From positions 35,208-99,207 of the forward strand of contig CADEEZ010000003.1 in NCBI GenBank assembly GCA_902826485.1: 64,000 nucleotides of DNA, written 5' to 3'. The notes under the pieces were generated by a model. The model was not told where the DNA came from, searched no databases, and saw nothing but the letters and a program-made list of their open reading frames with translations. Made by a program: the position numbers and the translations under genes. The stretch's first letter is position 1. Each line of letters opens with the position of its first letter. This DNA is from an uncultured Gammaproteobacteria bacterium. GTDB taxonomy: Bacteria; Pseudomonadota; Gammaproteobacteria; Berkiellales; Berkiellaceae. Positions 36,862 to 47,031 of the stretch are shown piece after piece.

Positions 36862-37812
36862 ATGCAGCAAAAACGGATTTTAGTTACTGGCGGCGCAGGT
36901 TTTATTGGCTCACATTTGTGTGAGCAGCTTTTAAAGCAAAACACCAATGATTTTGTTTACTGTCTAGATAATTTTTATACAGGCCAAAAAACTAATATTA
37001 GCCATCTTGATCAATCGTATCCGAATCGATTTGAATTTTTAAATCATGATGTCATCGAGCCCATAACTTTAGATATCACCCATATTTATCACCTAGCCTG
37101 TCCTGCAAGCCCTGTGCATTATCAAAAAGACCCGTTATATACCATGAAGACGAGTTTTTTAGGTGGGCTTAATATTCTTGAACTTGCCAAAAAATCGGCG
37201 GCTCGAGTGCTATTTGCTTCTACCAGTGAAGTTTATGGTGATCCTAAGGTTCACCCTCAAACAGAAAACTACTTTGGTAACGTCAATAGCTTTGGGCCCA
37301 GAGCTTGTTATGATGAGGGCAAACGAGCCACTGAAACGCTCATGTATGATTTTCATCATCAATATGGCCTAGATATTCGAATTGCCAGAATATTTAACAC
37401 TTATGGCCCAAAAATGAATCAAAACGATGGCAGAGTAGTCAGTAACTTTATTACTCAAGCGCTGTCTGAAAAATCTATAACCCTATATGGCGATGGTTCT
37501 CAAACACGCTCATTCTGCTATGTTGATGATTTAGTTGATGGGCTAGTTAAACTCATGGACACACCCGATCTTCACTTTCCCATAAACCTGGGCAACCCTG
37601 TTGAATTGAGCATTAAGCAAATTGCTGAATTAATTTTAAACTTAACCAAAAGCCAATCTGAATTAAACTATCTGGTTTTACCACAAGATGATCCTTTATT
37701 ACGATGCCCAGATATTACACTTGCACAAAATAAATTAAATTGGCACCCTAAAATTTCTCTAGAAGTTGGTTTACAAAAAACCATTGATTACTTTAAATCA
37801 ATACGGATATAA
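36862..37812 (+). CDS. UDP-glucuronate decarboxylase (UDP-xylose synthase)
   Basis: Extended SDR enzyme, about 316 residues. NAD motif [15 protein letters not shown], then [19 protein letters not shown], the [18 protein letters not shown] segment characteristic of UXS/dTDP-glucose dehydratase relatives, STSEVYGDP, and active-site YDEGKR with [18 protein letters not shown] (in place of YxASK) is the UXS form. I use ATG 36862 rather than TTG 36853. Together with Ugd it gives UDP-xylose from UDP-glucose for the surface glycan. Confidence 0.88.
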   Translation: MQQKRILVTGGAGFIGSHLCEQLLKQNTNDFVYCLDNFYTGQKTNISHLDQSYPNRFEFLNHDVIEPITLDITHIYHLACPASPVHYQKDPLYTMKTSFLGGLNILELAKKSAARVLFASTSEVYGDPKVHPQTENYFGNVNSFGPRACYDEGKRATETLMYDFHHQYGLDIRIARIFNTYGPKMNQNDGRVVSNFITQALSEKSITLYGDGSQTRSFCYVDDLVDGLVKLMDTPDLHFPINLGNPVELSIKQIAELILNLTKSQSELNYLVLPQDDPLLRCPDITLAQNKLNWHPKISLEVGLQKTIDYFKSIRI

Positions 37813-37817
37813 ACATA

Positions 37818-38528
37818 ATGAGCTATAAATTATCTGTTGTTATCCCTTGTTATAATGAAAAAAATACTGTCGAATCCCTATTAGATGCGGTACGTGAAAC
37901 CCCAATCGATGGTTCGCTTGAAATTATTGTGGTGAATGACGGCTCAACTGACGGTGTTAAAGAACTGCTTGACGGACTCTTAAGAAAAAAAATCGATATT
38001 TTAGTACACCACCCCTACAACCAAGGAAAAGGTGCCGCTTTAAGAACAGGTATTCAGCAAGCTACCGGTGATTATGTCATTATTCAAGATTCAGATTTAG
38101 AATATGACCCACAAGAATATCCAAAACTGCTTCAACCCTTATTAACTAAAAAAGCTGATGTGGTTTATGGCAGTCGATTCAAGGGGGGAGAATCTCATCG
38201 GGTACTTTATTTTTGGCATTCTTTGGGTAATCGTTTTTTAACACTACTCAGCAATATGTTTACTAATCTTAACTTAACCGACATGGAAACATGTTATAAA
38301 GTATTCAAACGAGAGATTATTCAAAGTTTAACAATTCAAGAAAATCGATTTGGTTTTGAACCTGAAATTACGGCCAAACTTTCTCAATTGAAAAATATTC
38401 ATATCTATGAAGTCGGCATATCGTATTTTGGCAGAACGTACGATGAAGGTAAAAAAATTGGCTGGAGAGATGGCTTTAGAGCTATTTATTGTATTATAAA
38501 GTATGGCTTTATTAACCGCTTTATATAA
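37818..38528 (+). CDS. GT2 family glycosyltransferase (polyprenyl-phosphate sugar synthase-like)
   Basis: 236 residues, DPM/DPG-synthase type: [56 protein letters not shown] (DxD) and YGSRFKGGE. The C-terminal [19 protein letters not shown] segment is typical of this clade. It starts five bases after the UXS gene and overlaps the following membrane protein gene by 26 bases. It probably loads a sugar onto undecaprenyl phosphate for use by a GT-C protein such as one of the multi-pass proteins in this locus. Confidence 0.85.
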   Translation: MSYKLSVVIPCYNEKNTVESLLDAVRETPIDGSLEIIVVNDGSTDGVKELLDGLLRKKIDILVHHPYNQGKGAALRTGIQQATGDYVIIQDSDLEYDPQEYPKLLQPLLTKKADVVYGSRFKGGESHRVLYFWHSLGNRFLTLLSNMFTNLNLTDMETCYKVFKREIIQSLTIQENRFGFEPEITAKLSQLKNIHIYEVGISYFGRTYDEGKKIGWRDGFRAIYCIIKYGFINRFI

Positions 38529-39681
38529 AAAATATACAAAAAATCATACGTGTAATATATTCATTATCATTTCAGTATGTATGGGTTATATTTTTTTAGC
38601 GCCTTCTCAGGGTTGCCCAGTTGATTGGGATTGTAATGCCTATATCAAAATGGTCGATTCCATTGCTTATACGCCGGATATACTGCCTCATTATACTATG
38701 CGAATTTTACCCGTTCTGATAGTAAAAGTGCTTGTCACTATCTTAGGGTTAAGTATAGAACAAAGCTTTAATTTATTATCAGGTTTAAGTTATTTAGTTT
38801 TTTCTCTTAGTTTTTATTATATATTAAATAAAATCATTGGCAGTCAATCTAAATCTAAACTATTTACCCTAAGCATCACATTAATGACTATGGCTAGCCA
38901 TCATGCCATGATACAAGCCTTAGTGAATGTCTATCAAAGCACCGATGCCTTAACTTATCCCTTTGTTTTATTTATGTATTACTTTACTTATTATAAAAAA
39001 CAATATCATTGGGTTTTTATCTTAACAATATTTGGATTAATCACCAGGCAAAATTTGTTTTTCATGGGTGAGTTATGCCTAATATATGGCCTTATTACCC
39101 ATAAAAAAATAATAAATTTAGTTTACATTGGGTTAGCTGCTTTTGTTTATATTTTGCTCACAAAATATTATCATGCTGGAGGAATGTTGTTGGCAACCAT
39201 TACCCCAGCGGACAACTTTTTCACAATTGAGCATATCGTATTTGTCATCCAAGAATCAGGCATTTTAAATCTCATTATACCTATTTTGCCTATCACAATA
39301 TTTGTATTTAAAGCTTCGGTAAAGTTTTATTTTAAACATTGGTATTTATTAATATATACTGCCATTACAGTTGGGCAGCCTTTTTTATCTTATCATTTAA
39401 CGGGTGCTAATTTTGAACGCATTGCCATGCAAGGCCTTTGGCCGTTATATCTTATATCCGGCATATTATTTTATAAACATTATTTAAATCATAAGTACAA
39501 TACGGCCATATTTTTAATGTTATTGTTATATTCTAGCTTCTTGTTATTAATAATAAAATTTAGCCCTGCAGTCGCTGAACCGATACGATTAAATTTGGCA
39601 ATGTTACTCAGCCTAATTTTATTATTTATCACCCAATTACATAAATTTAAATCAAAAAATGAGCAACCACTATGCAGCTGA
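38503..39681 (+). CDS. Multi-pass membrane protein, GT-C-like
   Basis: 392 residues with about ten hydrophobic segments. After the first helix a loop has [20 protein letters not shown] followed by [15 protein letters not shown]. The acidic pair early in the first loop and the helix layout resemble GT-C glycosyltransferases, but similarity is weak. It could also be an O-antigen polymerase-like protein; no long periplasmic loop typical of Wzy is visible. It overlaps the upstream GT2 gene (26 bases) and the downstream methyltransferase gene (10 bases), so the three are one operon. Confidence 0.5.
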   Translation: MALLTALYKKYTKNHTCNIFIIISVCMGYIFLAPSQGCPVDWDCNAYIKMVDSIAYTPDILPHYTMRILPVLIVKVLVTILGLSIEQSFNLLSGLSYLVFSLSFYYILNKIIGSQSKSKLFTLSITLMTMASHHAMIQALVNVYQSTDALTYPFVLFMYYFTYYKKQYHWVFILTIFGLITRQNLFFMGELCLIYGLITHKKIINLVYIGLAAFVYILLTKYYHAGGMLLATITPADNFFTIEHIVFVIQESGILNLIIPILPITIFVFKASVKFYFKHWYLLIYTAITVGQPFLSYHLTGANFERIAMQGLWPLYLISGILFYKHYLNHKYNTAIFLMLLLYSSFLLLIIKFSPAVAEPIRLNLAMLLSLILLFITQLHKFKSKNEQPLCS

Positions 39682-40643
39682 GTATTAAAAATTCTATTTA
39701 TAAGCTATTTCCTATTTTAGATATTCTATTAAGCCCGTTTATGTGGGGAATTGGCTGGTTATTATTTATGCTTAGAAGAATAGGCTTGTTTCGATTCCCT
39801 CTAATCCAAAAAATATTTAAAAAAATAGGCATACTGCCGATTCGCGCTCATTATTATGAACCATTATGTTACGCAGAACAGATGCGACATTCACTTGAAA
39901 CCGTACGTAATTTACCCGGAATTAACCTTAATGTAGATCAACAACTTGTCTTATTAGGTTTTTTTCAATATCAAGAAGAATTGAAGCAATATCCCCTTAC
40001 ACGTATTGTTGGCAAACCTTTTTTTTATCAAAATAATTTTTTTGAAGCTGGTGATGCTGAAGTTTATTATAATATGATTCGACATTTCAAACCAAAACAA
40101 ATTATTGAAATAGGCAGTGGTTTTTCTACTTTCATGGCCATTGATGCTATTAACAAAAATAAACTAGAAAATGCTACCTACAATGGTAAAATCACCTGCA
40201 TTGAACCTTTTGAACATCCCGAACTTGAACAGTTTGATATTACAGTGGTACGAAAACAGGTGGAGACTTTGCCTGCTTCGTATTTCGACACTTTAGAATC
40301 TGGTGATTTTTTATTTATAGATTCTTCTCATGTTATTAGGCCTCAAGGTGACGTGCTTTATGAAATATTAGAGGTGTTAGGCAGATTAAAATCAGGGGTT
40401 ATTGTTCACATACATGATATTTTCACGCCTAGAGATTATCGTTTTGGCACGGTATTTGACTCGCAACTTTTTTGGAATGAGCAATATATTTTAGAAGCTT
40501 TTTTGAGCTACAACCTAAATTATAAAATAATCTGCGCCGTTAATCATTTATATAAATCTTATCCAGAGGCTTTAAAAAAGGCTTGTCCTAATTTAGCGCA
40601 TTATGATTCAGACCCCTGTTCGTTTTGGATACAGCGAACATAA
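39672..40643 (+). CDS. SAM-dependent methyltransferase, Methyltransf_24-like
   Basis: 323 residues with a hydrophobic N-terminal stretch (FPILDILLSPFMWGIGWLLFML), then a class I domain: QIIEIGSGFSTFMAIDA (motif I), ITCIEPFEHPELEQ, SGDFLFIDSSHVIRPQGDV and VHIHDIFTPRDY. The pattern resembles CmcI/Methyltransf_24 proteins in polysaccharide loci. It ends one base before the convergent membrane protein gene at 40644. Probably membrane-associated; target unknown. Confidence 0.72.
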   Translation: MQLSIKNSIYKLFPILDILLSPFMWGIGWLLFMLRRIGLFRFPLIQKIFKKIGILPIRAHYYEPLCYAEQMRHSLETVRNLPGINLNVDQQLVLLGFFQYQEELKQYPLTRIVGKPFFYQNNFFEAGDAEVYYNMIRHFKPKQIIEIGSGFSTFMAIDAINKNKLENATYNGKITCIEPFEHPELEQFDITVVRKQVETLPASYFDTLESGDFLFIDSSHVIRPQGDVLYEILEVLGRLKSGVIVHIHDIFTPRDYRFGTVFDSQLFWNEQYILEAFLSYNLNYKIICAVNHLYKSYPEALKKACPNLAHYDSDPCSFWIQRT

Positions 40644-42263
40644 TCATTGTTTTTTCCTGATTAAAACGGCATATGAACCAACAAAAACAATAGTTAACAA
40701 CAAAATTTGATAATAAATACTTATTGGCGGTCTTTCTCTAATGTCATTAAGTTTATCAACTTTTTCTGACAAATAAGAAGGTAAGTGTAACTTATTAATA
40801 TCGATTCCCAACTCTTCCAAAGCACCTATCAGTATATAACCTGGTGTCCGTATTGCTAACAATGTCGCCCAACTTGATGGCTTTGCGGCATACTTGATGA
40901 CTTCTATGTTATACCCTTGAGCATTCCCTCCTTCTTGCCCAAATGAACTTTTGTGCTCAGACTTATACATTAGATCTTGATTAAGCCCAAAAAACATATT
41001 GGCCGTTAAGCTAAACATACATAGAGTCATAATAAAAATATGTGCGATCTTCTGAAATTTATTTTTTATTGCTTCATGCCAAAAACCATAACCTAAAATT
41101 GCCAACGGAAATAAGCAAAATAGAAAACGATATCCATAGGCATCTCCTACTGTTTGCCAAAATAAAATCACCGAAATTGGCAACCCAACATACATTGCAG
41201 TCAATACAAAAATTGCCAAAGATAATATTTTATTATATTTGTACATTTTTAAAATATAAAATATAAAAAAACCTGTTCCAAAAAACAAAATACTCGAACA
41301 AAAAGCAATGCCAAATTCAGATGAGAAAAAAATAATCAACAGATTGGGAATTCTGAAAAATAAAGTCGTTATCACTTGAATTGCATCAGTCATATTAGAT
41401 ATAGCAGGTATAGGTCCATTGGTCGTACCATACAAAGACAAAAAAGAAGGGTAAACTTCGTTATATAGTGACATATTAAGTACTGCAAAGGGTAAGTAAT
41501 TTAAAAAAAGCAATCCAAAATAAAGTAAAATTATTTTTCTGCTAACCTTTATTTCCTTGAATATGTGATGTATAGAATACAAAGCGGTCCAAATTATAAA
41601 AGGTAATAAAATTACATTTATATTAGCAGGTCTTATTTGTAAAGTAAGCACCACGCCTAAAGTAGTCCAAAAAATGGGTTTTATTTTTTCTTTATTCTGA
41701 TCTGATTGAATCAAAAATACTTGAACACTTCCCCAAAAACACAGTGCTAAGCTAAAAAACTCAAAAGAATGGCCCATAACAGGCCTAAAAAGCACATAAT
41801 ATAAAATGCCAAAGCTAGAGGCCATTAACAAAAAGTGCCATGCCGCTATTCTTGAGAAAAGCTTATCTAAAGCATTGCGATACAAAAAAAGACCCGCAAT
41901 AAAATAAAAAACAGAAGAAAAAATAAATCCGAAATACGACCAAGAGTATTGATATGCATTATGATCTTCTATTACTTCATGCCCAGTTAATTTATCAATA
42001 ATTGAAAATATAGCAATAAAGGGCGCCGCAAGTAGCCCAGGGCCTATAGGATGTGCTGCAATTTTTTGATCTCTCGTTTTCCAATCTGCTACGTTATCAT
42101 TGTATGCCAGGTTAAAATCTAGCCCCAAAGTAAACCCATGGGCAAGATAAGAAGCATCATCAGCCTTCAGATTAGCTCGTTCAATTGCATGATAAGGGCT
42201 AAACGCTAAACTAAATAAAAATATTATAATTACTAAAGGTAATAATTTCTCTTTGGTAAACAT
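40644..42263 (-). CDS. Multi-pass membrane protein, GT-C/ArnT-like
   Basis: 539 residues with about eleven membrane segments. The first loop carries RANLKADDASYLAHGFTLGL (an acidic DD pair as in GT-C enzymes) and WKTRDQKIAAHPIGPGLL. A soluble region of about 100 residues precedes a final C-terminal helix. It probably transfers a sugar from a polyprenyl-phosphate donor on the periplasmic side, but homology is recognised only at the level of architecture. It is separated by 35 bases from the upstream GT4 gene. Confidence 0.55.
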   Translation of the reverse strand: MFTKEKLLPLVIIIFLFSLAFSPYHAIERANLKADDASYLAHGFTLGLDFNLAYNDNVADWKTRDQKIAAHPIGPGLLAAPFIAIFSIIDKLTGHEVIEDHNAYQYSWSYFGFIFSSVFYFIAGLFLYRNALDKLFSRIAAWHFLLMASSFGILYYVLFRPVMGHSFEFFSLALCFWGSVQVFLIQSDQNKEKIKPIFWTTLGVVLTLQIRPANINVILLPFIIWTALYSIHHIFKEIKVSRKIILLYFGLLFLNYLPFAVLNMSLYNEVYPSFLSLYGTTNGPIPAISNMTDAIQVITTLFFRIPNLLIIFFSSEFGIAFCSSILFFGTGFFIFYILKMYKYNKILSLAIFVLTAMYVGLPISVILFWQTVGDAYGYRFLFCLFPLAILGYGFWHEAIKNKFQKIAHIFIMTLCMFSLTANMFFGLNQDLMYKSEHKSSFGQEGGNAQGYNIEVIKYAAKPSSWATLLAIRTPGYILIGALEELGIDINKLHLPSYLSEKVDKLNDIRERPPISIYYQILLLTIVFVGSYAVLIRKKQ

Positions 42264-42298
42264 AAATGATTATGACTCCAGGAAAAAATTTTATAACA

Positions 42299-43474
42299 TT
42301 AAATTATTGATAAAATATGATTATTAAATAATTCATAAAATTTATGTTGATTCCAATTATTTACGTGTTCTAATCCAAGTTTTATTTTTTCATTTCTCAA
42401 ATCAGAATTAGTTATAATAAGCTTAATATTATCAGCTATATCTTTTGGCTTATTCGGATTAAAATAGACGGCAGCATTACCTAACTGATCTGGCATACCA
42501 TAAATGCCAGAAATTATAACAGGGCATGACATTTGAAAAGCTTCCATGGGAGGAATATTTGTTGGGCCAAAATAAGTTGGCATAACTAAAGCAATCGCTT
42601 GTCTATAAAATTCCGGCATATCTTGTTCATCTATAAAACCAATTATATGAACCAGATCATTTAATCTTAAATCTTGAATTTTTTGTTTGACCAGTATTAA
42701 TGCATTTTTCTCTGTCCCTACAAAAACTAAATGCACATCAGGAAACTCATTTTTTATTAAATGTAAAGCTTCTAATAAATTAAGATGATTTTTATGCAAC
42801 CAAAATTGAGCAGGATAAAATAAATATTTTTTAGGGAGGTTATATTTATTATCAAAGTTTTTCGGGGTAGTATTTACATTAAATAATTGTCCCGCAACAT
42901 AGGGTAAAATATATATTTTATTTGGATTAATAAAATATGATTCGCACAGCTGCTCTTTGCCAACGCGAGAATCTACAAATATTGCCTTACACCATTTTGC
43001 CATATTACTATAAGCATATTCACGAATATTATATTCTATTTTATTGCCTACTTCAGGGAATCGTGACTCATAGCGATGCATCAAATCATGAATAGCCACT
43101 ATGCTTGGTAAGGGAAATAAAAAACTAATGGAATCTTGAGAGGGAAAAAACCAAAGAGTACAATTTTCAGCAAGCATCATTTTACATAAAGAAGATAAAT
43201 GTTTATTTATCAATCTTGTAAAATAAACTGGCAATTTTAGAATTCTTGATATTCTTGATATAATTTTTGTGAAAAATGATTCTTTAACATGTTTTACATT
43301 TAACGCCTGTTCTAAAAGATACGCTTCCCAATAATTGTCAAGATAATATACTATCAGCTCAGTGTTAGAATTATTTTTTGTAAAATTAACTAAAGAATCC
43401 AAAAGCGTTTTGTTATAACTATAGGTTCCTCCACATTTCGGGGTTCCACTTAAATATATTCCTAGCTTTTTCAT
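42299..43474 (-). CDS. GT4 family glycosyltransferase
   Basis: 391 residues from the chosen start. GT-B signatures: LGIYLSGTPKCGGTYSYNK, FVDSRVGKEQL, YLFYPAQFWLHKNHLNLLEA, VFVGTEKN, and TYFGPTNIPPMEAFQMSCPV as the donor-site region. The frame is open to 43537, but ATG 43474 forms ATGA with the upstream methyltransferase stop and gives the normal N terminus. Belongs to the minus-strand run of GMD, GT4, cupin, aminotransferase and methyltransferase genes. Donor may be GDP-perosamine; inferred from context only. Confidence 0.83.
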   Translation of the reverse strand: MKKLGIYLSGTPKCGGTYSYNKTLLDSLVNFTKNNSNTELIVYYLDNYWEAYLLEQALNVKHVKESFFTKIISRISRILKLPVYFTRLINKHLSSLCKMMLAENCTLWFFPSQDSISFLFPLPSIVAIHDLMHRYESRFPEVGNKIEYNIREYAYSNMAKWCKAIFVDSRVGKEQLCESYFINPNKIYILPYVAGQLFNVNTTPKNFDNKYNLPKKYLFYPAQFWLHKNHLNLLEALHLIKNEFPDVHLVFVGTEKNALILVKQKIQDLRLNDLVHIIGFIDEQDMPEFYRQAIALVMPTYFGPTNIPPMEAFQMSCPVIISGIYGMPDQLGNAAVYFNPNKPKDIADNIKLIITNSDLRNEKIKLGLEHVNNWNQHKFYELFNNHILSII

Positions 43475-44235
43475 ATTGCCCTTAATACAAAACAGGCACC
43501 CCAATTGTCTTCGCCAGGATGTTCTTCCGTTAGCCAAGCATGAGATTCCACTAACTCAAAACCAGATAATTGGCAAAATAATTGAATTTCTGGTTCAAAA
43601 TAATATCGCATAATATGCGTTTCTTCGTATGTATTATATTGGCTAGTTTTAGAATTTAATTCAAATATATGATAATGAACTTTAACTATATTCTGATCAA
43701 TAGCTAATTCTGGATCAGCAAGTCTAATATATTCGTTGTCACCCTTAGTTAATTTTTTAATTCTTTGCGTAGGTCGTTGTTTTAAAACAGCAGGTCCATA
43801 CCAACAATCGAATATAAACACACCACTCTCATTTAAATGCCTTCGAGCATTTTTTAAAACTGCCAATACTTGATCATTATTTTGCATGTAACTCATCACA
43901 TGAAATATAGACACGCACACATCGTATTTTTGATCTAATTTAACAGATTGAATGTTATCGCAAATCAGCTTTACTTTATCATCATCTATTTTATGTTCTT
44001 TTATTGTTAGGCTTGCTTGTTCCAACATTGTCGGACTGAAATCGACACCACAAATAGTATAATGCTTAGCAAAATGGACCGCGTGCTTCCCTGTTCCACA
44101 ACCAAATTCAACCAAACTGTTACATTTAGCCACATGTTGTGATATTAATTTTAAAACATACTCAGCTTCTTGACTGTAGTTTTTTTCTTGGTTAAAGATG
44201 TCATAATATTTAGAATAATTATCAAATGTTTTCAT
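43471..44235 (-). CDS. Class I SAM-dependent methyltransferase
   Basis: 254 residues. N-terminal FDNYSKYYDIFNQEKNYSQE is typical of small glycan or amino-sugar methyltransferases. Motif I SLVEFGCGTGKHAVHFAKHY, GVDFSPTMLEQA, and CVSIFHVMSYMQNNDQVLAV follow; the C-terminal half is a beta-sheet lid (YEETHIMRYYFEPE). Methyltransferases of this type often act on the amino group or hydroxyl of a nucleotide amino-sugar. The gene follows the perosamine synthase-like aminotransferase by 24 bases, so N- or O-methylation of perosamine is a reasonable guess. Confidence 0.78.
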   Translation of the reverse strand: MKTFDNYSKYYDIFNQEKNYSQEAEYVLKLISQHVAKCNSLVEFGCGTGKHAVHFAKHYTICGVDFSPTMLEQASLTIKEHKIDDDKVKLICDNIQSVKLDQKYDVCVSIFHVMSYMQNNDQVLAVLKNARRHLNESGVFIFDCWYGPAVLKQRPTQRIKKLTKGDNEYIRLADPELAIDQNIVKVHYHIFELNSKTSQYNTYEETHIMRYYFEPEIQLFCQLSGFELVESHAWLTEEHPGEDNWGACFVLRAI

Positions 44236-44259
44236 TTTTTCTAAGCCTGTATAATATAT

Positions 44260-45375
44260 TTACTTAAAATATTTTATTAAAGTTTCACAAACAGTTAGTA
44301 TCTCGTCTTCAGTAAGGCCAAGTCCGCTTGGCAAATAAAATCCGTTTCTTGCAATATTTTCAGAAACTGGATAATTCTCATTATTAAAATATCCTAATTT
44401 TCTAAACACTGGCTGCTCATGCATAGGCCAAAAAAATGGGCGTGTACCAATTTTATGTTCAGATAAATAATTTATAATTTTTTTAATGGCTTTAGACTTA
44501 TCTTTAAGGACTAATGAATAGACCCAATATATATTATTAGCATAAGGGGTGGTGGGAACCGGGAGTTGAAAAATATCTCGCATCTCATGTAGATGATCTG
44601 AATATATTTTACCAATTAAATGCTTTTTTTTAATATATTCATCTATATGCTCAAGCTGTGCCAAGCCTAATGCAGCTTGAAGATTAGACATTCTAAAATT
44701 CCAACCTAATTCCTCATGATAAAATCTTCTATCTGATACAAAGCATAAATTTCGGTAATATGCACATTTTTCACTTAGCTTAGGATCATCTGTTAAGATC
44801 ATCCCCCCCTCACCTGTTGTCACCATTTTATTGGGATAAAAACTTACAATACTAATATCACCAAAACTACCACATTTTTTATTTTTATAGGTTTGGCCAA
44901 TCATTTCAGCAGCATCTTCTATAATCTTTAATCCATGATTATTTGCTAAGTTAATGATTTCATCCATCTCGGCAGGCAATCCATAAGTATGCACAACCAT
45001 AATGGCTTTTGTTTTAGGTGATATCTTCTGTTCGATGTGATCTGCAGTTGAATTAAAGGTAAGAGGGTCACAATCCACTAAAATGGGGACGAGATCATTA
45101 CGAACTATCGCCGCAGCGCAAGATATTATGCAAAATGTCGGAATGATAACCTCATCACCGGGTTTTAATCCTAAAGCTCTAACAGCTATCTCAAGCGCCG
45201 CAGTGCCATTCATAACGGCGATGCCGAATTTTCTGTCTACATAATTTGAAAAAGACCTTTCAAATTTTGAAACAAAATCACCTTCGGAAGAAATCCACCC
45301 TTCATCAATACATTGATTCAAATATTCTTTTGATTTAAGGTTTAATAAAGGGGTATTTACCGGAATACTGGTCAT
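44260..45375 (-). CDS. per: DegT/DnrJ/EryC1 aminotransferase, GDP-perosamine synthase-like
   Basis: PLP-dependent sugar aminotransferase, 371 residues. PLP pocket: NGTAALEIAVRALGLKPGDE, EDAAE at residues 153-157, and the Schiff-base Lys183 in FYPNKMVTTGEGG. The C-terminal RPFFWPMHEQPVF and LPSGLGLTEDEI segments match perosamine synthases such as Caulobacter Per closely. GMD, the enzyme making its substrate GDP-4-keto-6-deoxymannose, is three genes away in the same run. That context supports GDP-perosamine; a different 4-amino sugar is still possible. Confidence 0.8.
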   Translation of the reverse strand: MTSIPVNTPLLNLKSKEYLNQCIDEGWISSEGDFVSKFERSFSNYVDRKFGIAVMNGTAALEIAVRALGLKPGDEVIIPTFCIISCAAAIVRNDLVPILVDCDPLTFNSTADHIEQKISPKTKAIMVVHTYGLPAEMDEIINLANNHGLKIIEDAAEMIGQTYKNKKCGSFGDISIVSFYPNKMVTTGEGGMILTDDPKLSEKCAYYRNLCFVSDRRFYHEELGWNFRMSNLQAALGLAQLEHIDEYIKKKHLIGKIYSDHLHEMRDIFQLPVPTTPYANNIYWVYSLVLKDKSKAIKKIINYLSEHKIGTRPFFWPMHEQPVFRKLGYFNNENYPVSENIARNGFYLPSGLGLTEDEILTVCETLIKYFK

Positions 45376-45376
45376 G

Positions 45377-45826
45377 CTAAGATTCTACCTTTTCTGCAGG
45401 CTGCATTTTAATGTTTTCTTTTATTACAGTATTAAATCGAACTTTATCTTCTTCCGCCAAATAAGGACCTTGTTTTATTTCAAACATTTCAAGATTTTCT
45501 AATACTTCGAAGCCATGCCCACCTGAAGCCAATAAAATCACGTCGCCTGTTTCTAAGATTCGACTTTCTAAATAATCTTGTTTATCATTATAAAAATCAA
45601 CTCTTAGTTTACCTGTTTTTATCACCAAGACTTCTTGTGTATATTCAACTTGTCGAATCACAACATTATGTAAATGAGGTTTGATTTCGTGTCCTTTAGG
45701 GTGACACATGTAGGCTAGTTGCTGTGAAAAAGCAGGTGGTGTAAAAAATTGTACTCCATTATTTTGATAATTCGCTTTAATTATTATCGCAAGTGTTTTA
45801 TCAGAAAATTTAATATTTTCAATCAT
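45377..45826 (-). CDS. Cupin-fold protein
   Basis: 149 residues, single cupin: HEIKPHLHNVVIRQVEYTQE as the first motif, then GKLRVDFYN, LETGDVILLASGGHGFEVLE as the second motif. No signal peptide. Cupins in nucleotide-sugar operons can be isomerases (FdtA-like) or WxcM-like partners. His and Glu in the first motif suggest metal or carbohydrate binding. It lies one base upstream of the aminotransferase and overlaps the GT4 by four bases, so it is part of the same pathway. Activity not determined. Confidence 0.65.
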   Translation of the reverse strand: MIENIKFSDKTLAIIIKANYQNNGVQFFTPPAFSQQLAYMCHPKGHEIKPHLHNVVIRQVEYTQEVLVIKTGKLRVDFYNDKQDYLESRILETGDVILLASGGHGFEVLENLEMFEIKQGPYLAEEDKVRFNTVIKENIKMQPAEKVES

Positions 45827-47028
45827 ATGTTTAAAGCCTTTAATATTTCTTTTGCTTCTTTTTCGAGATTTGCAAGCCCAAAATTTTGCTCGACCATACT
45901 AAATGAATTTGATGCTAATTTATTTGCTAATGCTTTGTCATTAACAATTTGAACAATGGCATTTGCAAAAGCTACAGGTTCATCTGCAATCAAAACATTT
46001 ACGCCATGAGTTACTGGGAGCCCTTCAGCGCCTAGTGTAGTCGAAACCATTGGTGTCCTACACGCAGCAGCTTCTAATATTTTAAACCTAGTGCCCGACT
46101 CATATTTAAGTGGCGTCAAAGCTACATCTGCATTCGTTAAGTAGGGTATAACAGAGTCCACTTTACCTAAAATTGTAATACTATTATTTTTTAAATCTTT
46201 AAAACTTGTATCAGAATTTACACCCAATATATACAAATGAATCGATGGGATTTTACGCTGAACGATTGGGAATATCTCTTTAATCAACCATTTTGCAGCT
46301 AAATTCATCGAACTATTTTCATGCCCAAAGGTGCCTGCCAAAAAGAGGTAAGGTTTCTTTAAATTAAGTTTAGCATTTGTTTTTATTTTATATTCACTTA
46401 AATCGATGACATTTGAAAATTGCATTATTTTTTCTTTAGCTTCTGTAAGCGTTTTATAGTATTCAACATCTACAGAAGAAACCCCTGTTGTAATATCACA
46501 TAATTCGACCCATTTTCTTTCTTCTAATACTTTTGTTTTGCTTTCACTTAATAAATTTATTTTATTGTCTTGATTTGATTCAAACTCAATTTGTCTTGAT
46601 ATAAATCTTGACCACACACTGTCTGTATCACAAATCATTTTAATATCAGGAAATCTTTTTCTTAATTCAACTATCAAAGAATATGATATATTTCCATAAC
46701 CGAACCAAATTAATTTAATCTCATTTTTTTGGATAAAGGTTGAAAGATAATTAGCATCAAGAACTAAGTTTTTTTGTGAGCCTTGCAAAAATCTTCGCAC
46801 GAAAGGAATATTTCTTAACCCTCTTGCTGAGGGCAAAAAGTGAAATGATGAAGATAAACTTTCATAATGTTTTTTTGCATTATTTCCCCCCAATCGTTTA
46901 AGATTTGCTCCAGAAAATATATGTATAGACGTAAGTTTGCTAAGTGCTTTTATCGAGTTCAAAATCCTTAATTCTGGTCCACCAAATGCAGGATATCCCA
47001 TAATTGGACTTGTATAAATTATTTCCAT
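45823..47028 (-). CDS. GT4 family glycosyltransferase
   Basis: 401 residues, GT-B. N-terminal IYTSPIMGYPAFGGPELRIL with the glycine-rich acceptor loop; donor domain FLAGTFGHENSSMNLAAKWL, LYILGVNSDTSF and the EX7E-like KILEAAACRTPMVSTTLGAEG. This is the 'sugar transferase, PEP-CTERM/EpsH-type' GT4 pattern. It follows GMD by three bases and overlaps the cupin gene by four. Donor could be a GDP-sugar from GMD; unproven. Confidence 0.82.
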   Translation of the reverse strand: MEIIYTSPIMGYPAFGGPELRILNSIKALSKLTSIHIFSGANLKRLGGNNAKKHYESLSSSFHFLPSARGLRNIPFVRRFLQGSQKNLVLDANYLSTFIQKNEIKLIWFGYGNISYSLIVELRKRFPDIKMICDTDSVWSRFISRQIEFESNQDNKINLLSESKTKVLEERKWVELCDITTGVSSVDVEYYKTLTEAKEKIMQFSNVIDLSEYKIKTNAKLNLKKPYLFLAGTFGHENSSMNLAAKWLIKEIFPIVQRKIPSIHLYILGVNSDTSFKDLKNNSITILGKVDSVIPYLTNADVALTPLKYESGTRFKILEAAACRTPMVSTTLGAEGLPVTHGVNVLIADEPVAFANAIVQIVNDKALANKLASNSFSMVEQNFGLANLEKEAKEILKALNI

Positions 47029-47031
47029 TTT

